Shown: positions 10,345-21,489 of the stretch, piece after piece | How the letters are laid out: each line of letters begins with the position of its first letter | How positions within the stretch are numbered: position 1 is the first letter of the stretch | Source of the DNA: Collybia mongolica | Taxonomy: Eukaryota > Basidiomycota > Agaricomycetes > Agaricales > Clitocybaceae | Reading direction: 5' to 3' | NCBI GenBank assembly: GCA_013420905.1 | Contig: JAAXNY010000014.1 | Location: 62,001-126,000 of the forward strand | Length of the DNA stretch: 64,000 nucleotides | Position numbers and translations under genes: made by a program | The notes under the pieces: generated by a model | Databases searched by the model: none | What the model was told of the DNA's origin: nothing | Seen by the model: only the letters and a program-made list of their open reading frames with translations

Positions 10345-12018
10345 CTACTTCTTCGCAGCGGCGTCCAACTCGGCCTTTTGGGATCGGAGAGTCGCAATCA
10401 TGGCAAGGTGGACGTCCACCAACGTCTCGAGACGCTGGATCTCGTCCCCCAGGTGCTTGGCCTGCATTCCTGCAACTCCGCGTGCGTTTGAGATGTCCAA
10501 GGTAGGGGCCTTGGCCTGCGAGTTCGATTGAGATGCCCCAGTTGCTACCTTTCCACCTCTCTTGTAAACCTTTCCAGCGGCGGACATCACAGGTAGTTTG
10601 ACGTCAGTACTGGTGCGCGCCCGGCGCGGCGGATTTGGACTTCGACGAACAGGGGGTTCTTCTTTGACCACGGGCGTAGTTTTCTTCGTAGGAGGGATGA
10701 CGATTGTCGGGGAGATCTCCTCGATGTCGTCCGACCTTTCTTCTTCGTCTGACCCCGCTGCATCCTCATCCTCGTCGTCATCTTCGTCAACTTCCTTCGT
10801 CTTCCCCTTCACAACTTCTACTTCCACATCCTCATCATCCACATAGAAACCTTCCAAGGTATCGAATCCGTCTCCATCCTTGGCGTCCGGGAATCGCGGC
10901 GCAAATTTCTGAGCTCTCGCAACACAGGGCTTGCGTTTGAAGGCGCACCCATGGCATCTGTTCTCCCCCTTCGCCCCGACGCAGACCTTTAGGTTGGACC
11001 CGCGACATCCCTCGCAACGATGTTCGTAGACCTGGGAGATGGACGTTCAACACGAATCGACAGACAAAACAAAAGAACGAACCACGTCGGACAACTGCGT
11101 GGCTTCTCCCAAGTACGCAGCGTACGCCTTAGTGACCCCGCGACCCCTCCTCCGCTTCACTTCTCGCGCCGCTTCATCCCCTTTTGCCGCAGTTTTCCGT
11201 TTCTTCCCCGCCACCTTTGTTACAGGTTTGGAGTTCTCGGGCGATGTGTCTCGAGGAGCCACAGCAGAGGAGGACTCTGCTCGAGTCGTTTTTGGCCTTG
11301 CAGTAAGAACTATGCCATCAAACAACACACCTTTTTTCTTGAAAACCGGACGAGGTTTGGGCCTCGTCGGGGTTTCCGCCGGTTCTTCATCATCTTCGTC
11401 ACTCTCCACCACCGCTTTGCTCTTGACCCTGGTACTACCTTTCTTCCCTGCGACCTTCGGCGTCGCACTCACTCCTACGTCGTCCTGCTCTGCCACCACT
11501 TTCGGGGCTGTCTGCTCTGGTCCTCGAGTTGTTGAATCGCGCCGTTCTGAGGGACCAGGTGAAGGCACTACAAGGGGCGCCCCCATCTCGCGCTCGGGGG
11601 TCGTGTTCCGGTCCAACCAATCCCGGTAAGCATCAGCGATCGTCGCCCACCCAGGCTGGATGTTCCTCCGAATGAATTGGTCGAGGCGTTCGACAAAACC
11701 TTTCGTAGGCTCCTCGAATTCGTGTTTGGTACGGCGCAAACGGTCGATTTCACCCTACATTCGAAAAACACAGCAGTTAGTTAGGAAAACGAGCTTTGAG
11801 CCGTTGAAGGAAGACTACGGCGGAGAAGAAGTTCACAAAAACACGATTTCACTCACCTGGGCGCGTGCGAAACGCCTCGCGAATTTCAGACCATCCTCAG
11901 CACTCAAAACAGCGGGGAGGGCATCGATCCGGGCCAACTGGGGCTTCAGGGTTTCGTCAAGGTAACCCAACGTTGTCGGGAGGTCAGGAACGGGAGTACT
12001 AGAAGTTGAGGAAGACAT
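10345..12018 (-). CDS. antisense three-exon gene inside the gypsy element: Zn2Cys6-like, coiled-coil protein
   Basis: I propose exons 12018-11857, 11754-11083 and 11031-10345, read on the minus strand. The introns of 102 and 51 bp have GTGAGT...TAG and GTTCGT...CAG ends. All junctions are in phase 0 and the model gives 506 residues with no stop. Exon 1 is a short helical segment. Exon 2 is Pro/Ser-rich with a bipartite basic cluster (KKRK ... KRRRGR) resembling a nuclear signal. Exon 3 begins with six cysteines spaced C-x2-C-x7-C-x8-C-x2-C-x6-C, close to the fungal Zn(II)2Cys6 rule. An acidic Asp/Glu run follows, then a C-terminal heptad-like helix. I infer a nuclear regulator. Its role in the element is unknown. 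Confidence 0.72.
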
Positions 12019-12541
12019 TTTATTGATAAGATTAGATCACGGAGGGGCGGGCGTTGACTCGGTGTTTGGAAGTGGAGTGGGAATGAGAGAGAAAAGAACG
12101 GGTGAGAAATTGCCATGTTGACTTTCAGGAACCAACCAACACATGACCGTGACGTGTCTCCCCTTTTGGGCCTTGACCACGCGTCAACGATCGACACTTC
12201 TCCCGCGACACGGAGCGTCCGCCGGATCAAATCTATTTTTGTTGCCTTCATCAGAATCCTCTAAGTCCAACTTCGATCATTCGCTTACCTTCGCATGTTC
12301 CTTACTTCGCGAGCATCTCTGCTTACTTCGCCATGACCCCCTGCCAGCATCCCCTACTTCGCACACGCAATTGCAAGACTGAAATACAGGAATCCCATCG
12401 TAGTCGTCGCCTTTGCACCCTTCAAAATCTCCGAGCTCCGATTCACATTTTGCCACACCGTTACCTCATGAATTTCACCCAAAAATGTTTTCACCGACAT
12501 CCGATTGACTGTGGACAGTCAATATTACAGTCCAGGGGAGG
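12019..12541 (-). other. upstream region of the antisense gene and second polypurine tract
   Basis: No coding sequence is supported. The stretch lies between the antisense start codon and the 3' LTR, so it should hold that gene's promoter, although no clear TATA box was recognised. The sense strand carries three TACTTCGC-type motifs between about 12298 and 12360. The polypurine tract AGGGGAGG at 12534-12541 directly abuts the LTR and would prime plus-strand synthesis. Confidence 0.65.
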
Positions 12542-13544
12542 TGACAAGCCTAGCTCGGCGCTAGGCATGTTATTCCTCGTTCAATCGTATTTCGCGCTCA
12601 CAAGTATACCCATTTCCTACTCTCATTCGCGCGCATCTACACACGGCTTACTTCGCGCGCAATCCCTCATTCTCAATCTTACTTCGCGACTCTCATACAC
12701 GCTTATTTCGCAAACTTCTCTCTTACTTCGGGATCTTCGGGCTTGACCTACTTCGCGCGCTTTAACTCTGTTCCGTCTCGGGGACCCCGGGAACGCCACT
12801 CCACAAGTCGGTCGCGGAAGTCCTTTCCGTCTCAACGACCCTGCTCCGTTTCCGATCAAGGATTGACATCCCGGCGTTCAGTTAATTAGTGATCTCCGTT
12901 CTAGGCATGCTCGCCTTATCTCTTAGGTATTCCTTAGTTCGCCGTCGCGCGAGTTTATCTTAATTTAGTAGTTTGTATCTCGACTCACCTTTCTCCTACT
13001 TGAAAATTTTACCTTACATCTCCATTTAGATTCCATGTAGTTAGTATAAAAACCTCTGTACTTTACTACTAGAGAATGAGTACACTTTCCCCTCCTCTCT
13101 ACATCTAAACTTCGCTCTCAAACGCTTCTGTGCATACTCAACAAGTTCACAACTGCTCCGACTTATTGACACGAAGTTCGCGCACGCCTGTATACGTTTC
13201 GTTCGCGAACTACAGGGCAGCACCTTAATCGTTGTCGTCTTAAGCTCGCGACTTTGTGCGCGGAGAATCTCGAACCTCTAAGTCCGCATTTCAGTTGCGC
13301 GTTGCGCACTTTGCGTCTTTTAGTGTCGAAGTCTCACAACTCGTTTGGTTTGTTAGTCACTAAGCGTACCTCTTACTTCGCGCGTGTTACGCACTCCCCT
13401 TGGTAATTCTCCGTACTCCGAACTGTGCACTGATATCTTCTCCCTCCTTTTGATACAGAAAACACCCCTCACTTTCTAGGAGAGGACCTGCGAGATAAGA
13501 ACGCGCACTTAGTTCTCACATCTCGCACGGACTCGTAACTGTCA
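12542..13544 (+). repeat. gypsy 3' LTR
   Basis: This is the second copy of the 1003-bp LTR. It has the same ends as the 5' copy and no insertion or deletion relative to it. ACGC follows at 13545-13548. Confidence 0.95.
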
Positions 13545-14574
13545 ACGCATCGTCATTCACTCCCCCTTTGACAGTATCTTCGTCGACTACTCCCCCGGAG
13601 TTCAGACCTTCTTCCACGAAGTCCAGAATGTTACTCTCGGCATTTGCGAACCAAGCCTGATCCTCGGATTCTTGCTTTGATTCTGCGGCACCAGCTGTCT
13701 CAGTCTCCTTCCCTTTTCCCTTCCCCTTGCCCTTGCCTTTTGGGCCTTGGCCTTCCTTTCCCCTGCCGGCTGCCCAGCAGTCAACCTTGTAGTGACCTTT
13801 CTTCCCACAGTTAAAGCATTCTTTCGAACTGCTCGAACTTCCGCGGCCTCTTCCATTGCTGCTTCCGGCATAGAAAGCGGCATTCTGTTCCTTCTGACCC
13901 TTCTGCTTCATCAGGCGTCGTTCGTACTCCTCAGTTACGGTCAACATGAGGTCGTCAGGTGATAATGTAGTACCAAGCACGCTGGATGTTGCGTTGACAG
14001 CAGAAATGTAGGGGTCATAAGATGGTGGAAGGGATCCGAGAATGATGGCGTAAAAGTCGTCGTTGGTGGGTGGTTGGCCCATTGATGCAAGATCCTCTCG
14101 CATCGTGCGCAACTTCGCAAAGTGTGCGCGAACATCGCCCTTCTCGAGGCATTTCTCCTCTTGAAGGCGGCGTCGGAGGTCAACAGAGACCATACGGGAT
14201 TGGTTCTGGAAGTCTTTCGCAAGCGCTTCCCAGATAAGATGAGCAGTGCTTTGCCCGCGAATCTTCATGAACAGTGAGTCCAGAATTGTTCCCGCAATTT
14301 GCTGCTTAACGATGGCTTCCCCCTGTCGCCAGGTCTTCATGTCATTCCTATATGCGGCTTCAAGTGCTACCTCTGCTGGGGTCCACGTGCTTGGGTCAAC
14401 ACTTCGATCCGAGATAGGGTCGGCAGGTGCGCTCTGGGAGCCATCAATGTGGTAGAGAAGTCCTCGTGCATCGATGGACCAGGTGAACCGGTCCTTGTAG
14501 ATCACCCAGTTGACGCCAGCAGCATCAAGCTTGGGAATACGCAAGAATTCATCACCGATTTTGGTAGAAGACAT
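13545..14574 (-). pseudogene. copia Gag (interrupted by the gypsy insertion)
   Basis: The minus-strand frame starts at ATG 14574, with about 343 codons before the gypsy LTR. The first 230 residues match the UBN2/gag-polypeptide family of copia elements: an N-terminal region binding a conserved Trp-rich fold, then helices with LPPSYDPYISA. A CCHC zinc knuckle (CFNCGKKGHYKVDC) and a Gly-Lys-rich run follow. The protein would package element RNA into cytoplasmic virus-like particles. The frame is cut at 13545-13548, the ACGC target duplication. The downstream part resumes in the same frame at 1915, so the insertion, not decay, is what broke the gene. Confidence 0.88.
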
Positions 14575-14642
14575 GGTGGGGAAAATGTGTGGGGTAGGTG
14601 CAAAATTTTTAGTGGATTTTTGTGTTCTAAACGTTGGGGTCG

Positions 14643-14654
14643 GGGCCCATAACC
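14643..14654 (-). promoter_or_regulatory. copia primer-binding site (tRNA-iMet half-molecule type)
   Basis: On the minus strand the 12 bases GGTTATGGGCCC lie directly after a probable LTR end (…CCAATA at 14655). They are complementary to the anticodon stem-loop of eukaryotic initiator tRNA-Met (GGGCCCATAACC) rather than to the tRNA 3' end. This is the half-tRNA priming known for copia/Ty5-type elements. The position, about 70 bp before the gag ATG, is as expected. Confidence 0.7.
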
Positions 14655-14930
14655 TATTGGAATAGATTAATCTCAGTCAACGTAGAACGGGACTGTATAT
14701 AATAGACTACCTATTGGAATAGATTAATCTATGGGTATGTAGTCAGTAAGAGGTTTCGTGCTAAGTGATTGTAAGTAAGGGTACACACCTCAGTCAACGT
14801 AGAACGGGACTGAGGTGGTACGACGGGCGTCTACGGTATTTAACTGTGAGCCAAGTTGGTAGGTAACTACGCTACGAGACCATCAATGAAATAAAAATCG
14901 AAAATGGTAAGCTAAGAGAGTGTCGTCCGT
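14655..14930 (-). repeat. probable copia 5' LTR with internal duplications
   Basis: The region next to the primer-binding site holds two copies of CCTATTGGAATAGATTAATC (near 14653 and 14711) and two copies of CAGTCAACGTAGAACGGGAC (near 14674 and 14792). This points to internal duplication of an LTR. The inner end CCAATA would be the usual CCAACA with one C-to-T change. The outer end is not resolved. The partner LTR lies outside the window. Confidence 0.5.
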
Positions 14931-15814
14931 TTACGGGCGCGCGTGATGCGACGCAGCAGGGCACGACGGATTGCATATGTCCGAATATTCTCCAATAGAC
15001 GCTATGTGTGATCCATCCGGACCCTTTCCCACAGGAATATTACATGTTACGAGCTGAGGACAATGCCGAAAAATGTCGATCAAAAGAGATGGGTATATCA
15101 ACGCGCCATCTGTAATAAAGAGGTCCACAAGCCCATTCGAGGCAACATGTTTGAACTAAAATCGATGTTAGTGAATGGAACGTCGCATGCTAATGTGCTA
15201 CTTTCTGCAACAACTAGTATCTGGGGGCCCTCGCTGGTAGACGCAGCCGTAACCAATGGGATAGGGGCAGGAGTGTCCACGGCATGAGAACCAACCAGTT
15301 TCAGAGACTCCAACGCGGTGAAAGGATATGAGGCCGCGTCCAGCCGTGATGTCTGTCACTGAGGAATCCACAAAGAATGTTAAGTTCTTAATCTCGTGGG
15401 GGTGTTGTTCGAGGACGTCGAAAATAATGTCGAATCTAGCGGGAAGTTGGGATATGTAACGTTAATGATTAGATCACCTGCGAGAGTCATTGTGTGATTG
15501 AATATATGTAACGTCTGCTCGAGAGAAAATGGCTCATACACGACAATATTCTTCCATAGCCGTGGTTCTGCATGAGCTAACCCACTCCACCTACATGAGA
15601 AATGCCCGATCCCAAATTTGGAAGCACTCACGATTTGGACTATGATTCTCGGGCAAGGTCTTACATGCCTTAGATAGCCGCTCATTGAAGGCGCGGTCCG
15701 GTGAACTCCATGGGATTGCTCATATGGTGGTATGTTACAGTAGAGATTCAACCCACCACCTTGGGTAAGGCTCACAAACGAAGCGTGGAGCGTTAAGGCG
15801 TGTGTATGACACAA
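14931..15814 (-). pseudogene. F-box/LRR-type gene remnant truncated by the copia insertion
   Basis: Minus-strand fragments in more than one frame read like an Agaricomycete F-box-like protein. One contains CRWSGLAHAEPRLWKNIVVY, the segment that typically follows the F-box, with later leucine-rich pieces such as FPLDSTLF and MESLKLVGSH. The frames do not join without shifts. The last piece ends at about 14931, where copia LTR-like sequence starts. I read it as a dead gene cut by the retrotransposon. The F-box core itself was not clearly found. Confidence 0.5.
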
Positions 15815-18800
15815 TGGAGGAGGAGGCTACTGTCGTAAATGCCCGATTGGATAATTTTACGTTTGTCAAAAAATTGGACTTGTCTAGATGCTCAGTGGTT
15901 CGTGAGCTTGATGTCGGGATACTGTTCTTGATGTCATTCCCGAAGTCTTCTTGCGTAAGGGGAACGTGGGCACCATGAAACGGATTTTCAGGGATGAGAC
16001 TCTTATTATCAATTGGTATTTCCCATGATTATAACTTGGAAATGTGGGTTAGGATACTCGGTTCAGTGTTCTCTGGAGTATGTGTGATGATAATATTATT
16101 TCTTTCTGATCGTGTTCCTGGTGCAAATTCCATGTGGTCACAGTTGGCTGCTACAATTGCTCGCAGTTCTGACAGTATGTATGTAAGTATCATAAAGGTA
16201 AAAATCTTATACACACCGAAAGCAACAGGTAAAACGCATGTATTGGACTTTTACTCGGTAGCGCCTTCGTATATGAGATCGGAAGGACATGTTGAACACG
16301 CACAAAATGGGGAATAATCCGGGCCTAGCATAAGCAAGTGGCCATTCACAAGTCATCACCAACACCCGTCCCCACGATTATTTATATCCAACCTCGCACA
16401 CGAATTTTCTATTAGGATGCAACACTGCGGATGGGAATAGAATGAATGAGGAGAGTTGTGGTAGGTACTTTTCCCCGACATCACCTTGCTATTCCCTGCG
16501 GCGTTTTGGGTGGTGATCCTGTGGGAAAGGTTTGCTGATATGCTGTGTTTACTTGCCACCTGGTCAAACCCTTGACTTATGTGGATGGAGGGCCGAAGGC
16601 AGGAGCCGAGCGAATATTGCCTAACTGAAATACCAGTGTGTAAAAGGAGTGTTATTCGTCAAGGTTAGCTGAGAGAGATCGGTGATTTAAATTTGGTAAA
16701 GTACTTGGCAAGCGCCCGATAGCCGCTATTCGGTTCTTTTGTGCATGTTCAACGTTCATGTCCGACGACCAGCGACCTTCACTACCTCCACCCCTTCAAC
16801 ACACATAACTCCTACTGCTCATGTCCATCGACCGACTTCTTTCACGACATCTGATGCCTTGTTTCGGGTCTAACACCTCGCCTCTCTCCTACACACGGAG
16901 TCATCGTTGTGACGGAGATTGAAAGAGTTCTTGGGACCGATTTTGCGTGGGATGAAAGGGATGTATGGAGTTGAGTGGTGATACAGTGAGGATACCTCTA
17001 AGCGTGAGTCGATCTCTTGTTTTCTTTCTCTTTCCGCCTTCCGCTCCCCACGACGTCTGTCCTATACACATGGCTTGCCAATGCGTCACCCGACAATGGT
17101 GTTTCCCTGCCCCTTCTCTTCACTCTACTATGTAATGACAGTTCGCCATTACTTCTGCTTCCATTTGCGTCACTACATTGCAACAACGGTTATGCCTGCT
17201 ACATCTCATCCCCGTTCGCCCTTCCATGCTTCTCACTGTTATTCATCCTCATTTATCGTTCATTATTAATCATCCTTTAAGCTCGCCCACACCGTATAGA
17301 GTCGATTATCTGCAATTCATCCCGGACATGGGCTACTCAAATGTCATAACGTTGTCTATGGGGACGTAAATCACGCCTTAGGCAGAGATACCACACCCAG
17401 CTCGCCACTGTACATCCGTTCGTGCTTTTTCCTGCAACCTCACTCATATCATGGCGCCTTTCGCCTTTTCACTTTTCTTCTACTGGACCTCCATTCCACC
17501 CCGTTATCGCTACAGCTCCGGCACTTGGTCCTCGCTTATGGCGTAGGGTTCCGTCATCGATACTATCCGCCGCATTACTATTGAGAATCCCGGATGGACA
17601 AGTCATGCTTTGCGATGACTTTGTCAAGAAGCGAACATGGGTTTGGAACGTTGCAATGCACAGATACGGGGAAATAGTACCATGCTGTAAGCTTCCCACT
17701 GATTCTAGCATCATATGGTTCATACCTTGTATCCCGTCTCCACATTTTACCTCCCCACACATGTAATACGAGCCCCTCCCGCAACTTACTTTGCCAGGTT
17801 CGACGCCAACCCAAGTTGTGTATTTCCTTGCCCCACCCAATCATCCTTCTTTTTACCTCTTCATCCTCGTTTTACTCCAATCTGTCTATCTTGAAGCTAA
17901 CACCTTACCTTCTAGACACTACCAACTAAACCCCATCTCGACCCAAGATACTATACGCCCCTTGGTGTGTTATAACTCCCAAATTTTCCTGGTTTTCTCT
18001 TAAGCGTCTCGTTTTGTGATTTCGTGGTTCACCCGATTGGTCCGAGTGAAACATTTCGTCTCAACATTTCAGCCCTCATGCATCTTGTTTTGCCACGGTT
18101 CGGAGGTTGACCCACAAACGAGATTGTCAATCAGCGTCTAGAACCGAATTTTTTGTGACTTAGGCGTACTCATATCCTCTACACGTTCAGAAACGTCAAA
18201 CTTGAAGTTATTGTCTGGTATTCCTACCAACGAATCTACCATGCGATTTTATGACATACGTCGTAGCTGGGTTTCTCGTCGGCCATACTGGGGTGACGGG
18301 ATTGATTCACCTAGTTCCCTTGCGTAAAGCCAAAGACATTATCTTCCGGGTTGACTCTGAAGTGGTTTGGTGCAGACACAATACTACTTCTCCGTGTTGT
18401 CCGGGCTGTAGATAGGCGTGCCTCAGCGCGTCCACCAACGCTACCCCAGAGGGGGGGAAAGGCAGAGAGTTAATGCGATAACCATGGACGCGGGTATCAA
18501 TGGCTTCTCAGATTCCGGAGCATAGACTTCACTCTTCGGCTTTATCAAGTTTCAACGCAAATTCCAGACCTTAAGTCCGGCTCCAGCGGGAGACTTGAGT
18601 GCACCTCAACGTGAGCTGATCATTCGCACGCGCACATGGTACCCACCTCAGTCCGAGTGTCCCATTAAGATGGAAAATCTCACCGAATTCGCCTAGGACT
18701 GAGCATAGCGGAACCTCACAGAATTGCGATGTGGATAGAGACCGCGCATACCTTTTCAATTCGGTGTGTATACATGTGGTAAGTACATGACATTGGAACG

Positions 18801-19081
18801 GCCTTCGGCCCCCAAAGCATCGCGCAGGCGGCAGGACCCCGAAAACCTGGTCGTCGGCGATAATGTTCTCAATCAGATCAAACACGTATGTCAGATATGG
18901 ATCACCGGACCGCAGCTCGTGATATAATAAGCGCAGTCGTATCATCGTTCACTGGAATTGTGCGTGCTACTATCTTGTGCATGATACTACCCACATCTCA
19001 ATACATGCATCAAGCCACTGGTACGCTCCTCTTACCTCATATCAATCCTAGTGAAATGGAATCTTCTGCAGATCAATCAAC
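15815..19081. other. no recognisable gene
   Basis: Several frames of 60-125 codons exist on both strands, including 18945-18571 minus. None shows a known motif, a convincing splice pattern or a match to its neighbours. The stretch around 16900-18000 is pyrimidine-rich on the plus strand, which explains its open frames. Confidence 0.5.
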
Positions 19082-20626
19082 ATGAGCCCTCTAACAACTG
19101 CCGCAGAAGATGAATTTCGAACGCGCCTCAGCGTTGAGGCTGGAACGTCAAATAAGGCCTTCAGCACACATGAAGAACGCACGCTGCGTGTTATGCTATC
19201 CGACGAACGACAATGCCTCTCCGAACTTGATTCAAAGATCAAACAATTAGTATCCATCCCCACAAGTCTCTACGAGCAACGGGAGAACTGTATTGGCCGA
19301 ATAGACAGGTACTCTGTTGCACTCTCCCCTCAAAAACACCTTCCGTCCGAAATCCTCGCCAAAATATTCCTGTACACAATGGTGCATGACCGAGCAGTGT
19401 TGCCTATAGGGTATACTGATTCTCCGTGGCTGCTCCTCAAAGTTTGTTCACGATGGCGCCAGGTAGCCTTGGTGGAACACCGTTTATGGAGTCACTTGGA
19501 TGTGAGAGGCACAAAAACCTCATCGGTACGAAGGATGGTCACCATGTGGCTCCCACAAGTGTGGACAGACGCATACACCTTCCCAATATCGCTAACCCTA
19601 AAAGCCTTTGACGAGGATCTTGACCTTCATGATCTATTATCACCCTACTCCCTTCGGCTTCGCAGTATTTCGCTAAACGCAACCCTGAAAGTCATCTCTA
19701 CTTTCCTTTTTGGCCCTCCAGTAACATTTGGCAATTTGGAGTCCTTAGATCTGGACTTTCCGTGGAGATCACAGGTACAAGATATGTCTCTCGCCGGCCC
19801 CGCCGATTTTCCTGAGCTAAAAAGGATCAAGATACGCGACCCTAAAGGGGTATTCCTTGGCTGTTTCACCATTCCCCAATTCCCATGGTTCCAGATTACA
19901 CACGTAACGTTGTCCATGCGCGGACTAGCTTATATGAACTTTAAACATATTGCAAGCCAATGCCACAACCTTGTCTCCTTGGAACTGACATTGTATAATA
20001 ACCTGAACCCATTTGCCGATCCCACATTTAGCGTTTCTGCTGTCGAACTTCACCTACCCCGCCTTCAATTTCTCACTGTGCTTGTGGAGGGAAAGCCCCG
20101 TGATCTCGACATCCTTGGATATTTCCGACTTCCATCAATGAAGCAATTTACTGTGGAGGTCATGAACTGGATGGGGATTAACAATTGGAACCAAAGCTTC
20201 TTCCATAATATGCTCCATCTTTCCGGGTTCCGGTTGACTTCCCTATACCTGGGTAGTTTTAACAATATACCGTTTGAGGTCCTCTTATCAGAATTGACAC
20301 ACTTAACCAACCTAGTTGTGTCCATCTTGACACCCGTTCCGGGTGTGATATTTGACATGATGATCCGGGGAGAGTTGTTGGGGATGCTAGAGCGCATTGA
20401 GTGCTATACAGTATCGCCTATTGCCTTCCTCCGGCTCTTGGAATATCAGTGCGAAAACCTGTCCTCTGGTCAATATCGCGGTCTATCTGTCGCAAATGTC
20501 GTATATAAACCTCCCAAAGACACCGACGAGATACAGGAATTCAGGGGGCTATATTGCAGGTTGGGGCCGATCTTAGAGGCTGGTGGAAAAGAAGTTCTAT
20601 TGACCGAATGTGATGATTTTTGATCT
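19082..20626 (+). CDS. F-box-like domain protein, copy 1
   Basis: The frame encodes 513 residues without introns, from ATG 19082 (tcaacATG). After a short coiled segment (DERQCLSELDSKIKQL ... RENC), the F-box reads LPSEILAKIFLY at about residue 85. It is followed by the family's WLLLKVCSRWRQVALVEHRLW. The remaining 350 residues are irregular leucine-rich repeats. Such proteins are expected to be substrate adaptors of SCF ubiquitin ligases, with the F-box binding Skp1 and the repeats binding targets. This family is greatly expanded in Agaricomycetes and its targets are generally unknown. It is paralogous to the gene at 22693. Confidence 0.85.
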
Positions 20627-21489
20627 TCACAATTTTCAATTCCGTTTTATTGCCAGGATGGGCCAATATGGTACTCGATACGTGCGTATGTACCTAGAAT
20701 ATAGATCAATTATTCTTTGGACTAACATATCCATGGGGTGTCATAGCGTGTGGTAAATCGTATTTTAAAATATATACAGCGCTTATAGACAAATGGAAAA
20801 AAGTTGAGAAACATAAAACCTAAACGAAGTTCGGGCTGTCTCCTCAATCCTTCACACCCCCTTCAGAATCATCCACTATATATCAATTGGATGCGACAAT
20901 TTTTAAATCGCAGGTTTGACGAATGATTGCCTTGGGGGTGCTAACCGGGGGAGAGGGGGGGGGAAGGCCTGTACAGCCGGTAGGTCAGGACCATTGGGGT
21001 GATCGGGGAAAACGGATGGGAGAACAAGCTGCATCATGCGTTCACCATCACAGAGCACCCTTTGGCGTGGAGCAGCACATATATGGCCTGAGAGGCACGG
21101 TTTGGGATCATGCTCAATGAAAATAAGCCTGATGTACAGAAGGATCGGTATCGCTATAGTTATTTTGAGGGTTTTTAATAGGGCCAGGAGATCTTTGGTA
21201 TAGCCTTCCCTTCAGCCACTCATCCATCCATCGAAACGTTTGAATTTATCTTCTGTCTAGACATTATTTCACCGTTAGGCTCTCCATCAGATTTGATTCA
21301 TGCGTCCCACACATTGAATCAAATTCAAAGGCGACGAAGTCTTCGGATCGGGTACCGGACAAACGGCTTCCTGCAACGCCACCTCCACCTCACATTTGTT
21401 TCACAGCATGCTAGTTTTTAGAGTCCAGCAGCATCGAGTATGTCAAATTACTCATTACCATACTATAATGATGCGAAAGCCCGCTAGGT
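20627..21489. other. intergenic, no gene seen
   Basis: The stretch contains a G-rich run near 20950-20965 and no supported coding sequence. The short frame at 20923-21120 has no recognisable motif. Confidence 0.5.

Larger units (their letters stand above)
1916..13544 (+). mobile_element. Complete Ty3/gypsy LTR retrotransposon carrying an antisense gene
   Basis: The 11,629-bp element is bounded by two 1003-bp direct repeats that start TGACA and end TGTCA. It sits inside a copia element and is flanked by the 4-bp duplication ACGC (1912-1915 and 13545-13548). Its order is LTR, primer-binding site, gag-protease, pol (reverse transcriptase, RNase H, integrase), first polypurine tract, antisense three-exon gene, second polypurine tract, LTR. 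Reverse transcriptase before integrase identifies Metaviridae/gypsy. Both long frames are open and the LTRs look identical, so the insertion is recent and may be active. Confidence 0.93.
1..14930 (-). mobile_element. Ty1/copia LTR retrotransposon, split by a nested gypsy element and cut by the window edge
   Basis: A copia-type element lies on the minus strand in two pieces. Gag runs from 14574 down to about 13545. After a 11.6-kb gypsy insertion, the coding frame resumes at 1915 with protease, GAG-pre-integrase and integrase. The order gag, protease, integrase (reverse transcriptase would come next, beyond the left edge) is the Pseudoviridae/copia order. Apart from the insertion, the frame is open from 14574 to 17. 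The upstream end holds a primer-binding site at 14654-14643 and a putative LTR from about 14655 rightwards. The right LTR boundary near 14930 is a guess, based on where an interrupted F-box frame ends. Confidence 0.85.

Noticed and set aside
11020..11629. Plus-strand frames of 171 and 196 codons within the antisense gene
   Set aside because: They are shadows of the spliced minus-strand gene. Composition is Ser/Arg/Phe-rich, as expected for the reverse of a Lys/Glu/Pro-rich frame.
18571..18945. 124-codon minus-strand frame
   Set aside because: It has no recognisable family, splice extension or paralog. It was kept only as part of an unassigned interval.
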